Part shown: positions 16,374 to 23,946 of the stretch, one piece after another | Layout of the letters: each line of letters starts with the position of its first letter | How positions within the stretch are numbered: the stretch's first letter is position 1 | DNA from: Methanoculleus sp. UBA430 | GTDB taxonomy: Archaea; Halobacteriota; Methanomicrobia; Methanomicrobiales; Methanoculleaceae | Assembly (NCBI RefSeq): GCF_002506585.1 | Contig: NZ_DAXW01000001.1 | Location: 1 to 63,944, forward strand | DNA: 63,944 nt | Reading direction: 5' to 3' | Position numbers and translations under genes: made by a program | Notes under the pieces: model-generated | Databases searched by the model: none | Told to the model about the DNA's origin: nothing | What the model saw: the letters and a program-made list of their open reading frames with translations, nothing else

Positions 16374-19300
16374 AGCGGATCGGCAGCATCCTGCTCATCC
16401 TCCTCCTCTGCATCGCCTCCTGCGGCGCCTATCCACTGAGCACGGGCGACCCGGCCGTCCAGACCTCCCTGGACTATCTCCGCGCCTGCCAGAAAGACGA
16501 TGGGGGTTTCGGGGAAGCCGGGCGCGAGAGCAGCCCGGGCACGACGTCGTGGACGATCATGGCAGCCGTCGCTGCGGGCGAAGACCCGCGGATGTGGGTG
16601 AAGAACGGCAACTCGACCATCGATTACCTCCGGTCGATGAACGACGACATCCTGGCAAAAGGAGGGACTGTCGATATCGCGCGCACGATCCTGACGCTGG
16701 TTGCAGTCGGGGAAGACCCCCGCGCCTTCTCCGGGACCGACTACGTTGCTGAACTGAAGTCGCGGGTGAAGTCCGACGGACAGGCCGGGGACCATGTTTA
16801 CACGACAATCTGGACGATCGTAGCCCTCGCCTCCGCCGGCGAGGATGCCGGGAGATCGGCCGGGTGGCTGATGTCACGGCAGAACGCCGACGGCGGCTTC
16901 CCCTGGACGCCGGGTGCCGAGAGCGACCCCGACGACACGGGTGCCGCACTCGAGGCGCTCGCGGCGGCAGGCATCCCCCACGATGCAGCCGCGGTGCAGA
17001 ACGCGCTCGCATACCTGAAGGGAATGCAGCAGGAGAACGGCGGTTTCCATTACGGGGGAACGAGCGCCGCAAACGCTGCGTCGGATGCCTGGGTCATTCA
17101 GGGCATCGTTGCCACGGGAGACAACCCCGCGAACTGGAGAGCGGGTGAGACGAGTGTGGTGGACCACCTTGCCGGCCTGCAGAACCCCGACGGTTCGTTC
17201 CGCTACACGGCGTACGTGACCGACAATCCCTGCGGCATGACTGCAAGCGCAATTCCCGCACTCCTCGGGCGACCATACCCCATACTCCCTTCTCCGACGG
17301 TGCACTCGCCGTCCGCCACACCCACGCCGGGCATCATGGCCGCCGCCCCTACCACGACCCCGGCCGGGACGTACGCTCCGGCAGCGACGGACGCGGCCGG
17401 GAGAGCCGTGACGGTGACCGACGACTATGGGGAGATCGTCACGATCCGGGGCCTGCCGCAGAAGATCGTCTCGCTCGCACCATCCAATACCGAGATCCTG
17501 TATGCCCTCGGCCTTGAGGACCGGATCGTCGGCGTCACCGACTACTGTAACTACCCGCCAGAGGCCGCCGGCAAACTGAAGGTCGGCGGATACAGCACCA
17601 TCAACATCGAGAAGGTGCTCGCAACCGAACCGGACCTGATCTTCGCCGCTACCGGCAACACCGAAGACGTGGTCAACCGCCTGAGAGTTCTCGGGATGAC
17701 CGTCGTCACCCTCAACCCGCAGACGGTCGACGATGTCCTGCGGGACACCGAACTGGTCGGAGTGGCTACCGGGCAGGAAGAGCGGGCAGCGGCGTGCGTT
17801 CGGGAACTGCAGGCCCGTATTCAGGCGGTGACCGATACGACAGAGGCCCTGGCGGAGAGACCGTCCGTCGCCCATGTCGTCTGGTACGACCCGATCTGGG
17901 TCAGCGGCGGGGCAACATTCCAGGACGAGGTGATCACGATGGCCGGGGGGACCAATGCATTCGGTTCGACAGAGGGGTGGGGCATCGTCGGCCTCGAAGA
18001 GTTCATCACCACGAACCCGGAGTACATCTTCGTCAGTTCGGGTACCGGCATGAGCAATGGAGGATACGACATCGTCTACGACTACTTCATGAACGAGCCC
18101 CGGATGCAGAGGCTCGATGCGGTCAGAAACGGCCACGTCTACGTCGTCGACGCTGACATCATCAGCCGCGGAAGCCCGCGGATCGTGGATGCGCTGGAAG
18201 AGGTGGCGGCCACCCTCCACCCGGACCTCTTTGATGCGGGCATCCCCGAAGAGACTCATGCGGCCCAGTCGCCGGGTTTCTGCACGATCTTGCCTGCCTT
18301 TGCGCTGCTCACCGTTCTCCTGATCAGGGCAGGTAAGAAGGACCGGTGCGGAATGCGGTGGAACCAGATCTTACCCATTTTCTTCGTGGTTATCGTCGCG
18401 AGCGGCCTTGCGTACCCGGTCCTGGGGCAGGCGCTCTCCGGCGAAGAACTCTGGCGAGCGGAACTCGGCAACCGGATTGCGGCGGCCGCACTCGCAGAGA
18501 GCGGTCTCTACGGTGCCGTCACCACAGAAGAGAGCATCCACCTCTATGACCAGAAAGGCACAATGCTCTGGAGTTACCCAGTATCCTGCAGCAGATGCGT
18601 GGCCATCTCCTCCGACGGCGAATGCATCGTAGCCGGGGGGGACCACCTCCTGCTGTTCGACCGGAAAGGCGAGGTGCTCTGGCGTTCCAGACCGGAATCC
18701 CGGGTGCAGAGCGTCGCTATCGCCGCAGACGGGCGTACGATCGGTGCAGGGATCGGCACCATGCTCCGGGTGTTCTCCCAGGACAACGGACAAACGATTG
18801 CCAACGTCTCCTGGTCCTTTGATACCGGAGATCCGATCGAGAGCGTATCGATCGACGGCGACGGTTCGAGCATCGTTGTCGGCGACGGTCAGGGGAACAT
18901 ATATCTCTTCAGCAGGGAAGGCCGGCTTCTCTGGAACTACAGGACGGGCAGCAACGGCATCCGGGTTGCCATCTCCCGCGACGGTTCGACGGTTGCCGCA
19001 GGATCGGCCCAGCAGGTTACATATCTCCTCAACCGGAACGGACGGCTCCTGTGGAAATCTCCACTACAGGAGCGGATCGCGGATGTATCGATCTCCGGAG
19101 ACGGGTCGACTCTTGTGCTGGCAGGCAGTGGGATCACCCTATTCAACCGGAACGGAGAGAACGTGTGGACGCACCCAACGGAGGAGGAGATCAGGTGTGT
19201 CTCGGCTCAGTCGTCCGAAACAACACAGATCCTTACCGGCGCACTCGATGGGACCGTGTCGCTGCTTGAGGTGCAGCCGGAACCCCTCCGTGCCGAGACG

Positions 19301-19477
19301 CTCGACATGCCGTTGCCGGAGGCAACTCTTATCGGTGAACTGTCGCGCACTGCCGCTGTCTCCGATCAGGAGCACGCAGCTCCGCAAGAGGGGATGGCGC
19401 TCTCTCCGGCAGCGCCGGTTACGGCAGGCGTGTGCTTTGTCGCCGCGCGGGCCTGGTGGAGGAGAGGGAAGCGGTAG
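16370..19477 (+). CDS. btuF: Surface protein: alpha/alpha toroid + BtuF cobalamin-binding domain + beta-propeller
   Basis: The 1035 residues include a signal peptide (1-22). An alpha/alpha-toroid domain (about 23-305) has repeated QxxxGGF motifs (QKDDGGFG, QNADGGFPW, QQENGGFHY), as in terpenoid cyclases and transcobalamin/intrinsic factor barrels. A Pro/Thr linker is followed by a BtuF-type periplasmic-binding domain (about 347-620; VSLAPSNTEILYALGLEDRI). Next comes PGF (635-637) with a membrane helix and basic residues, the form of a PGF-CTERM anchor. It is followed, with no stop, by a second signal-like helix at M662 (MRWNQILPIFFVVIVASGLA), a WD/PQQ-like propeller (about 690-980) and a last helix. 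It supplies the binding protein for BtuCD. A two-protein origin with a lost stop codon is likely. The start overlaps the previous stop (ATGA). Confidence 0.87.
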   Translation: MKRIGSILLILLLCIASCGAYPLSTGDPAVQTSLDYLRACQKDDGGFGEAGRESSPGTTSWTIMAAVAAGEDPRMWVKNGNSTIDYLRSMNDDILAKGGTVDIARTILTLVAVGEDPRAFSGTDYVAELKSRVKSDGQAGDHVYTTIWTIVALASAGEDAGRSAGWLMSRQNADGGFPWTPGAESDPDDTGAALEALAAAGIPHDAAAVQNALAYLKGMQQENGGFHYGGTSAANAASDAWVIQGIVATGDNPANWRAGETSVVDHLAGLQNPDGSFRYTAYVTDNPCGMTASAIPALLGRPYPILPSPTVHSPSATPTPGIMAAAPTTTPAGTYAPAATDAAGRAVTVTDDYGEIVTIRGLPQKIVSLAPSNTEILYALGLEDRIVGVTDYCNYPPEAAGKLKVGGYSTINIEKVLATEPDLIFAATGNTEDVVNRLRVLGMTVVTLNPQTVDDVLRDTELVGVATGQEERAAACVRELQARIQAVTDTTEALAERPSVAHVVWYDPIWVSGGATFQDEVITMAGGTNAFGSTEGWGIVGLEEFITTNPEYIFVSSGTGMSNGGYDIVYDYFMNEPRMQRLDAVRNGHVYVVDADIISRGSPRIVDALEEVAATLHPDLFDAGIPEETHAAQSPGFCTILPAFALLTVLLIRAGKKDRCGMRWNQILPIFFVVIVASGLAYPVLGQALSGEELWRAELGNRIAAAALAESGLYGAVTTEESIHLYDQKGTMLWSYPVSCSRCVAISSDGECIVAGGDHLLLFDRKGEVLWRSRPESRVQSVAIAADGRTIGAGIGTMLRVFSQDNGQTIANVSWSFDTGDPIESVSIDGDGSSIVVGDGQGNIYLFSREGRLLWNYRTGSNGIRVAISRDGSTVAAGSAQQVTYLLNRNGRLLWKSPLQERIADVSISGDGSTLVLAGSGITLFNRNGENVWTHPTEEEIRCVSAQSSETTQILTGALDGTVSLLEVQPEPLRAETLDMPLPEATLIGELSRTAAVSDQEHAAPQEGMALSPAAPVTAGVCFVAARAWWRRGKR

Positions 19478-19487
19478 GTCGGACGCC

Positions 19488-20231
19488 ATGCAGTCGACGA
19501 ATACGATCGGGTGCTCCACCTGCTGCCTGATGGACCGGGCGCTTGAGGAGGCGCTCGGTCTCATCTCCGGCCGTACGGGTCGTACGGAGATTCTCTCCGA
19601 CGGCCCTCACTGCCTCTTCCGGTGCGAAGAGGTCTGCCACTCGTTCGATCTCCGCTACACCGTCCATGCGCCGGTCGCCGATATTAACATCGCGTCCGAG
19701 AACGAGCACCTGCGCAGGGCGGCCATCAAGGTTCTCGCCGATCTTGCAGAAGTTTGCGACCGGATCGGCGCCGAGCGGCTGGTCGTCCACCCGGGACACA
19801 TCTGGGGAGAAGAGATGCGGAGCGCCGCGCAGGCCGCTCTCGACCGATCGCTTGACGACCTCGCTGCAGTTCAACATATGGTGGATGTCCGGTTCGCCGT
19901 CGAGAACATGGGGGCATGGGAGATCTGTTTCTTCAGGGAACCGGATTTTCTCGACCGCCTTGCCGACCGGGACCTCGGCTTCGCCCTCGACGTGGGGCAT
20001 GCCCATGTAAACGGTAACCTGGCATCGTTCCTTGAGTGTGGAGAAACGATCCATGTCCACCTGCACGACAACCACGGCCGCCGTGACGAACACCTGGCCT
20101 GCGGTGACGGGAATATCGATTTTCGCCGCGTGATGGCCGCTCTTCCACCGGGCGTCACGAAGGTTGTCGAGCCGAACTCGTTTCAGCACTACGAACAAAG
20201 CCTCGAACACCTGGGCGGGCTCTCTCCCTGA
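19488..20231 (+). CDS. Xylose isomerase-like TIM-barrel protein
   Basis: The 247-residue protein has the AP-endonuclease 2/xylose isomerase-like barrel fold, seen in sugar-phosphate isomerases and epimerases. Metal-site style motifs are present: RLVVHPGHIWGEE, RFAVENMG, FALDVGHAHVNG, IHVHLHDNHGRRDEHL and VVEPNS. The ATG at 19488 lies ten bases after the previous stop, on the same strand as the cobalamin locus, and the gene is probably cotranscribed. It has no signal peptide, so it acts in the cytoplasm. The substrate cannot be told from sequence; a link to cobamide metabolism is suggested only by position. The N-terminal cysteine group (GCSTCCLMD) is unusual. Confidence 0.8.
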   Translation: MQSTNTIGCSTCCLMDRALEEALGLISGRTGRTEILSDGPHCLFRCEEVCHSFDLRYTVHAPVADINIASENEHLRRAAIKVLADLAEVCDRIGAERLVVHPGHIWGEEMRSAAQAALDRSLDDLAAVQHMVDVRFAVENMGAWEICFFREPDFLDRLADRDLGFALDVGHAHVNGNLASFLECGETIHVHLHDNHGRRDEHLACGDGNIDFRRVMAALPPGVTKVVEPNSFQHYEQSLEHLGGLSP

Positions 20232-20236
20232 AACAA

Positions 20237-20656
20237 TCACGGCTCGCGCCCGATCAGTTCTCCCACTGCCGCGCGGAATTCGCGGAACTCCCGCGATGCC
20301 TCCGGGCCGGCAGAGCCCGAATACCCATTTGCGCCCCGCACGACGATACTGTGTCCACCCATCTCCATCCGCAGGTGCCAGTAGGTGACATCGCAGCAGG
20401 AGTAGGCAGAGACATACTCCGGCTCCCATTCCCAAACACCGAGCCGGTCGGCGGTCTCGTGGAATCGTGCCCACTCATCCGGTGTGGGCGACGCCTCCAT
20501 CACCACCCCGGAGTAGCCGCCGGCACTCGCCCACTCATAGAGGAGCCGCCCGTCCACGAGCCTGACGTAGAGGGACGGCCCGGCACTTCCGCCGATGTAG
20601 AACTCAAACGCCGTCGGAAGCAGAAAAGAGGGAGTGGGAGATGCACCGTCGCACAT
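20237..20656 (-). CDS. Conserved hypothetical protein
   Basis: The product has 139 residues, no signal peptide and no membrane helix. It has an aromatic-rich, mixed beta pattern (FEFYIGGSAGPSLYVRLVDG, GVWEWEPEYVSAYSCCDVTY). I do not recognise a family with known function. It lies directly downstream of the ECF transporter genes on the same strand (six bases after the EcfT stop) and converges with the TIM-barrel gene. Its position suggests it is read as part of the transporter transcript. Coding bias is similar to its neighbours and the frame is open over its full length, supporting a real gene. Confidence 0.65.
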   Translation of the reverse strand: MCDGASPTPSFLLPTAFEFYIGGSAGPSLYVRLVDGRLLYEWASAGGYSGVVMEASPTPDEWARFHETADRLGVWEWEPEYVSAYSCCDVTYWHLRMEMGGHSIVVRGANGYSGSAGPEASREFREFRAAVGELIGREP

Positions 20657-20662
20657 ATCGGA

Positions 20663-21448
20663 TTATATGACCAGCACAGCCAAATACCCTGCGACGAGAA
20701 GCCCCATGCAGCAGATGCCGGCAACATCGGCCCGGCCCGGAGAGAGGTCACGCATCGGCGTCCGCCTGCCGGAGCGGTAGCCCCGGAGATCAATGGTCAG
20801 ACCAAGGACCGTGGCTTTTCCAAGGGAGTTTGAAACCAGGGGGATGATGATGGGAAAGAGCCCCCGGACTTTCCCGGAGAGGCCCTTCCCCGGGTTGTAG
20901 GCCCGGGCGAGCTGTGCCTCGTGGATCCGCTTCCCTTCGAGTTGCAGGCTCGGGATGAACCGGAGCGCAATCAGGAACATGAGCGTGTAGTCCACAGGCA
21001 TCTTGAGGCGGTCCATGACGTGGACGAGGTCGCGCGGCTGAGTCGATATAACCAGGAGCTGGAAGGCAAAGAGCATCGCCGCGAACCGGAGCGTCATCGC
21101 GACGGCGAGGTCGATCGCCCCCGTCGTGACGGGGAAGGCCCCCCCGATGACCGGGACCGATGGCGGGATCAGGTAACCGAGGATACCCCCGCTCCGGATG
21201 GTGAGGACGGTGAGGGCAAGCAGGCTTGCCGCAAGAGAGAGCAGCAGAGGCACCTGGCGGAGAAGATCACGGGCGAGCCCCCCCACTACCGCTACGGCTA
21301 CGACCGCCCCGACAAGGACCGCGAGCATCGCGGTATCGCTCGTCAGCACTGCGAGGGCAACGACGACGGCTGCAAAGATCAGTTTGGTAATCGGGTGGAG
21401 GCGGTGAAAGGCGCTCTCCCGGGTGAGATACTGCATAATCTCGGGCAT
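20663..21448 (-). CDS. ecfT: ECF transporter T component (EcfT/CbiQ family)
   Basis: This is the transmembrane coupling subunit of an energy-coupling factor importer. It has 261 residues, with an N-terminal RLHPITKLIFAAVVVAL block, several membrane helices, and the cytoplasmic coupling-helix region (LRFIPSLQLEGKRIHEAQLA followed by RAYNPGKG) that contacts the ATPases. The gene is downstream of and overlaps the double-ATPase gene by 70 bases in another frame, an unusually long overlap. With the S component and ATPase upstream it forms a complete, dedicated ECF system. The first codons MPEIMQYL are in family style, so the overlap appears genuine. Confidence 0.9.
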   Translation of the reverse strand: MPEIMQYLTRESAFHRLHPITKLIFAAVVVALAVLTSDTAMLAVLVGAVVAVAVVGGLARDLLRQVPLLLSLAASLLALTVLTIRSGGILGYLIPPSVPVIGGAFPVTTGAIDLAVAMTLRFAAMLFAFQLLVISTQPRDLVHVMDRLKMPVDYTLMFLIALRFIPSLQLEGKRIHEAQLARAYNPGKGLSGKVRGLFPIIIPLVSNSLGKATVLGLTIDLRGYRSGRRTPMRDLSPGRADVAGICCMGLLVAGYLAVLVI

Positions 21449-22923
21449 GGTTCCTCCTCGTACATTCTCTCGTCGCCGACGATCCTTCCCTGCTTCATCC
21501 TGACGATACGGTCGGCATACTCTTCTCCAAGGTGTATGTCATGCGTCACCATGACGATTGTATGACCATTCTGCCGCAAGCGCTCAAGAACCTCCATGAC
21601 CCGCTCCGACTCCCGGGCATCGAGCCCGGTCGTAGGCTCGTCGAGCACGATCACGTTCGGCCTCATTGCGATGACGCAGGCGATCGCCAGGCGTTGCCGC
21701 TCGCCACGGGAGAGTGACCGCGGGTAGGCTCCCTTCCGGCGGAAGAGGCCGACCTCACAAAGGGCGGCCTCGACTGTCTGTCCCGGGTCTCCATCCGGGT
21801 TGATGTTCCGAATACCAAAGGCCACTTCCTCCTCCACGGTCTCTGCAAAGAGCATGGTGTCCGGGTTCTGGAAGACGAGGCCCACGTGGCGCGCAAGTTC
21901 CGCTATCGGCACGGTGGCGGCATCCAGCCCGTCGACGACAACACTGCCGCTGGTGGGGCGGAGCAGCCCGTTGAAGTGCTTGACGAGCGTCGTCTTCCCG
22001 GACCCGTTCTCCCCGACCACAGCCACGATCTCACCGGGAGCGACCTCGAAGTCGAGACCCCCGATGGCCGTAACCCCATCGTAACGGTGGACGAGCCCCC
22101 GGATCGATATGACGGGGAGCACCCCGCCCGGGGAGGCTGCCCCCGGTGCGGGCGGCCGGATACCGCGGATGTCGCCGGCCGTCGGGTGTTGCAGGACGAC
22201 CTCCTGCATCATCTCCGCGGGGGACCCGACCTTTGTGATCGTGCCGTCGTTAATGAGGACCATTCTATCCGCGACGGCAGCGAGTTCGGTGAGCTTCTGT
22301 TCGACGATGAGGACGGCCGTCCCCTCGTCCGCGAGCCGTCGAAGGAGAGCGGATACCGTAGAGGTTGCCTCTGCATCCAGTTCGGCGGTCGATTCGTCCA
22401 GAACCAGGATCTCTGTCCCCAGGGCAAGGGTTGCTGCGATGGCGACCCGCTGCTTCTGCCCGCCGGAGAGGGTGTGCGGGGCCCGGTCTGCAAGGTCGGC
22501 GATCCCGGTCGCCTCCATCACGTGCCGGAGCCTCTGCTCCATCTCCGCCCTCGGGATACCGAGGTTCTCAAGCCCCGATGCCACCTCCTCCTCGACGGTG
22601 GAGAAGATGAGCTGGGCATCGGCATCGTCAAAGACCACGCCGACGTGCCTCCCGATCCCGGCCATGCTCCGGTAGTCCCGGACGCTCTTCCCGAGGATGG
22701 TGATCGCGCCCTCGAGCGTGCCGCCGTACTCGTGGTGGAGGATGCCGGACGCCGCAAGGCAGAGGGTCGTCTTCCCCGCCCCGGTTGGACCGGTGACGAA
22801 GACGACCTCCCCTCTCCTGATATCAAGGTTGATCCCGTCGAGCGCCGGTGAATCGGAGCCGGGATAGGCGTAAGAGACGCCTCGAAGAGAGAGGGCGGTC
22901 TCCCGGCCGGCCTCAGGACTCAT
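21379..22923 (-). CDS. ecfA: ECF transporter ATPase, two ABC domains fused
   Basis: The 514 residues hold two complete ABC ATPase domains, equivalent to EcfA1 and EcfA2 in one chain. Domain 1 (about 10-235) has GPTGAGKTT, LSGGQKQRVAIAATLAL and EILVLDEST. Domain 2 (about 270-490) has GENGSGKTT, LSRGERQRLAIACVIAM and NVIVLDEPTTGLD. The signature of domain 2 is LSRGE rather than LSGGQ; domain 1 is canonical. The Pro/Ala-rich linker lies near residue 250-268. The 5' end overlaps the S-component gene by 11 bases and the 3' end overlaps ecfT by 70. The C-terminal 24 codons share DNA with ecfT and look less conserved. Confidence 0.92.
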   Translation of the reverse strand: MSPEAGRETALSLRGVSYAYPGSDSPALDGINLDIRRGEVVFVTGPTGAGKTTLCLAASGILHHEYGGTLEGAITILGKSVRDYRSMAGIGRHVGVVFDDADAQLIFSTVEEEVASGLENLGIPRAEMEQRLRHVMEATGIADLADRAPHTLSGGQKQRVAIAATLALGTEILVLDESTAELDAEATSTVSALLRRLADEGTAVLIVEQKLTELAAVADRMVLINDGTITKVGSPAEMMQEVVLQHPTAGDIRGIRPPAPGAASPGGVLPVISIRGLVHRYDGVTAIGGLDFEVAPGEIVAVVGENGSGKTTLVKHFNGLLRPTSGSVVVDGLDAATVPIAELARHVGLVFQNPDTMLFAETVEEEVAFGIRNINPDGDPGQTVEAALCEVGLFRRKGAYPRSLSRGERQRLAIACVIAMRPNVIVLDEPTTGLDARESERVMEVLERLRQNGHTIVMVTHDIHLGEEYADRIVRMKQGRIVGDERMYEEEPCPRLCSISPGRAPFTASTRLPN

Positions 22924-23479
22924 CCGCCTGCCTCATGTCCCGCGCCGGGGCCGCCTGCCGGACCCCCCGCATCAGCGCCCGCGATGCCGGCATCTCGAGC
23001 GCCTGCGCGACGCCGGCGTTGACCGCCGCGGTGATCAGGACAATCGGCACGGTGACCGCGAGGAACGCTTCAAAGGTCCCGAACTTGCCAAGGACCGTCG
23101 GCGCCACGGCAAGGATGGAGATGAGGATGAACGAGAACCCGCTCGCAAAGGTGGCCAGAAGCGTCGTCACCGCCGGGGCGAGGACGAACCGGTCTCTCAG
23201 CATCAGGTAGACCCCGAGGCAGGCGACCGCACCGATGGGTTCGCTGACGAAATTCGCGGGCGGGAAGATCGAGTGGCTGAGAAGGGCACAGATGATGCCC
23301 GCTACAACGCCGATCCCGATCGCCTCACGGAATGTGGGCACGACCAGTATGATGGCAAGGCTATAGAAGGCGATCACGAGGTTCGATACGATGGGGCCGG
23401 GGATCAGGAGGGACATATACCTGATGATAGCCCCTACGGCAAGGAGTATGCCGATGATTGCAATATCTCTTGATTTCAT
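22913..23479 (-). CDS. ECF transporter S component, TrpP-like
   Basis: This is the substrate-binding membrane subunit of the ECF importer, 188 residues with about five to six hydrophobic segments. The central stretch IGVVAGIICALLSHSIFPPA, followed by EPIGAVACLGVYLMLRDR, resembles the TrpP tryptophan-transport family (from memory, not a search), so tryptophan or a related compound is the leading guess; other vitamins cannot be excluded. It is the first gene of the S-A-T transcript; the ATPase gene overlaps its 3' end by 11 bases. A TGTACA motif, the core recognised by the archaeal tryptophan repressor TrpY, lies about 155 bases upstream. The polar C-terminal tail (QAAPARDMRQADES) is long for this family. 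Confidence 0.8.
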   Translation of the reverse strand: MKSRDIAIIGILLAVGAIIRYMSLLIPGPIVSNLVIAFYSLAIILVVPTFREAIGIGVVAGIICALLSHSIFPPANFVSEPIGAVACLGVYLMLRDRFVLAPAVTTLLATFASGFSFILISILAVAPTVLGKFGTFEAFLAVTVPIVLITAAVNAGVAQALEMPASRALMRGVRQAAPARDMRQADES

Positions 23480-23685
23480 AGTATCCTATCTTTCGAGTAT
23501 GGTATTCGACGGGCTATGCGGTTTTTAGGACTGAGAGATCAGCAAGGACGCCAACGTGGCTGCGAAAGGGGGCGAGAGCGCTCTCCGGCATCGATGGACC
23601 GGGCGGCCGGTCTGGAACCCATTACAAACATCATTGTACAAAATTATACATTATTGTATATATAGATACCTGTGGCCGGGAATCA
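23480..23685. other. Gene-free stretch with AT-rich direct repeats upstream of the ECF operon
   Basis: There is no gene here. Within the AT-rich part, two 11-base direct repeats, ACATCATTGTA (23628-23638) and ACATTATTGTA (23648-23658), lie exactly 20 bases apart, about two helix turns. The first overlaps TGTACA (23635-23640) and the second overlaps TGTATA (23655-23660). A TATATATA-like run follows at 23655-23664. This is probably the promoter/operator of the ECF operon. Confidence 0.45.
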
Positions 23686-23919
23686 TCACCTCCACGCCAG
23701 CCACGCTGCAACGAGAACCGCTCCGGCCGCGGCGAGTACGGCGAAGCCGGATGCCGCTGTGGTCGGCGCGGGGGAGGGTGCGCTCGTCGGGGTCCCCGGC
23801 TCCGTGGGCACCGTGGTAGTCGAAGCGGCAGCCCCGTTGCCGGAGTTCCCGGAGGTATCCCCGGGGGCGACGGGAATGGTCGCCACGAGGGTTCCACCAC
23901 GGTCCGGCGTGCAACTCAT
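23686..23919 (-). pseudogene. C-terminal remnant of a cell-surface protein (or tiny anchored protein)
   Basis: The 77 residues from the ATG at 23919 comprise a short beta-like start (MSCTPDRGGTLVATIPVAPG), a Ser/Thr/Pro/Gly linker (TPTSAPSPAPTT) and a C-terminal membrane helix with one basic end residue. This is the tail layout of archaeal surface proteins, but the signal peptide and body are missing. Reading upstream in the same frame gives plausible protein sequence (GRFIVSLVG) right up to the stop of the neighbouring deacetylase gene, which suggests a 5'-truncated gene left by deletion. A small expressed membrane protein remains possible. Confidence 0.4.
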
Positions 23920-23946
23920 CCCCACCAGGGAGACGATGAACCTCCC

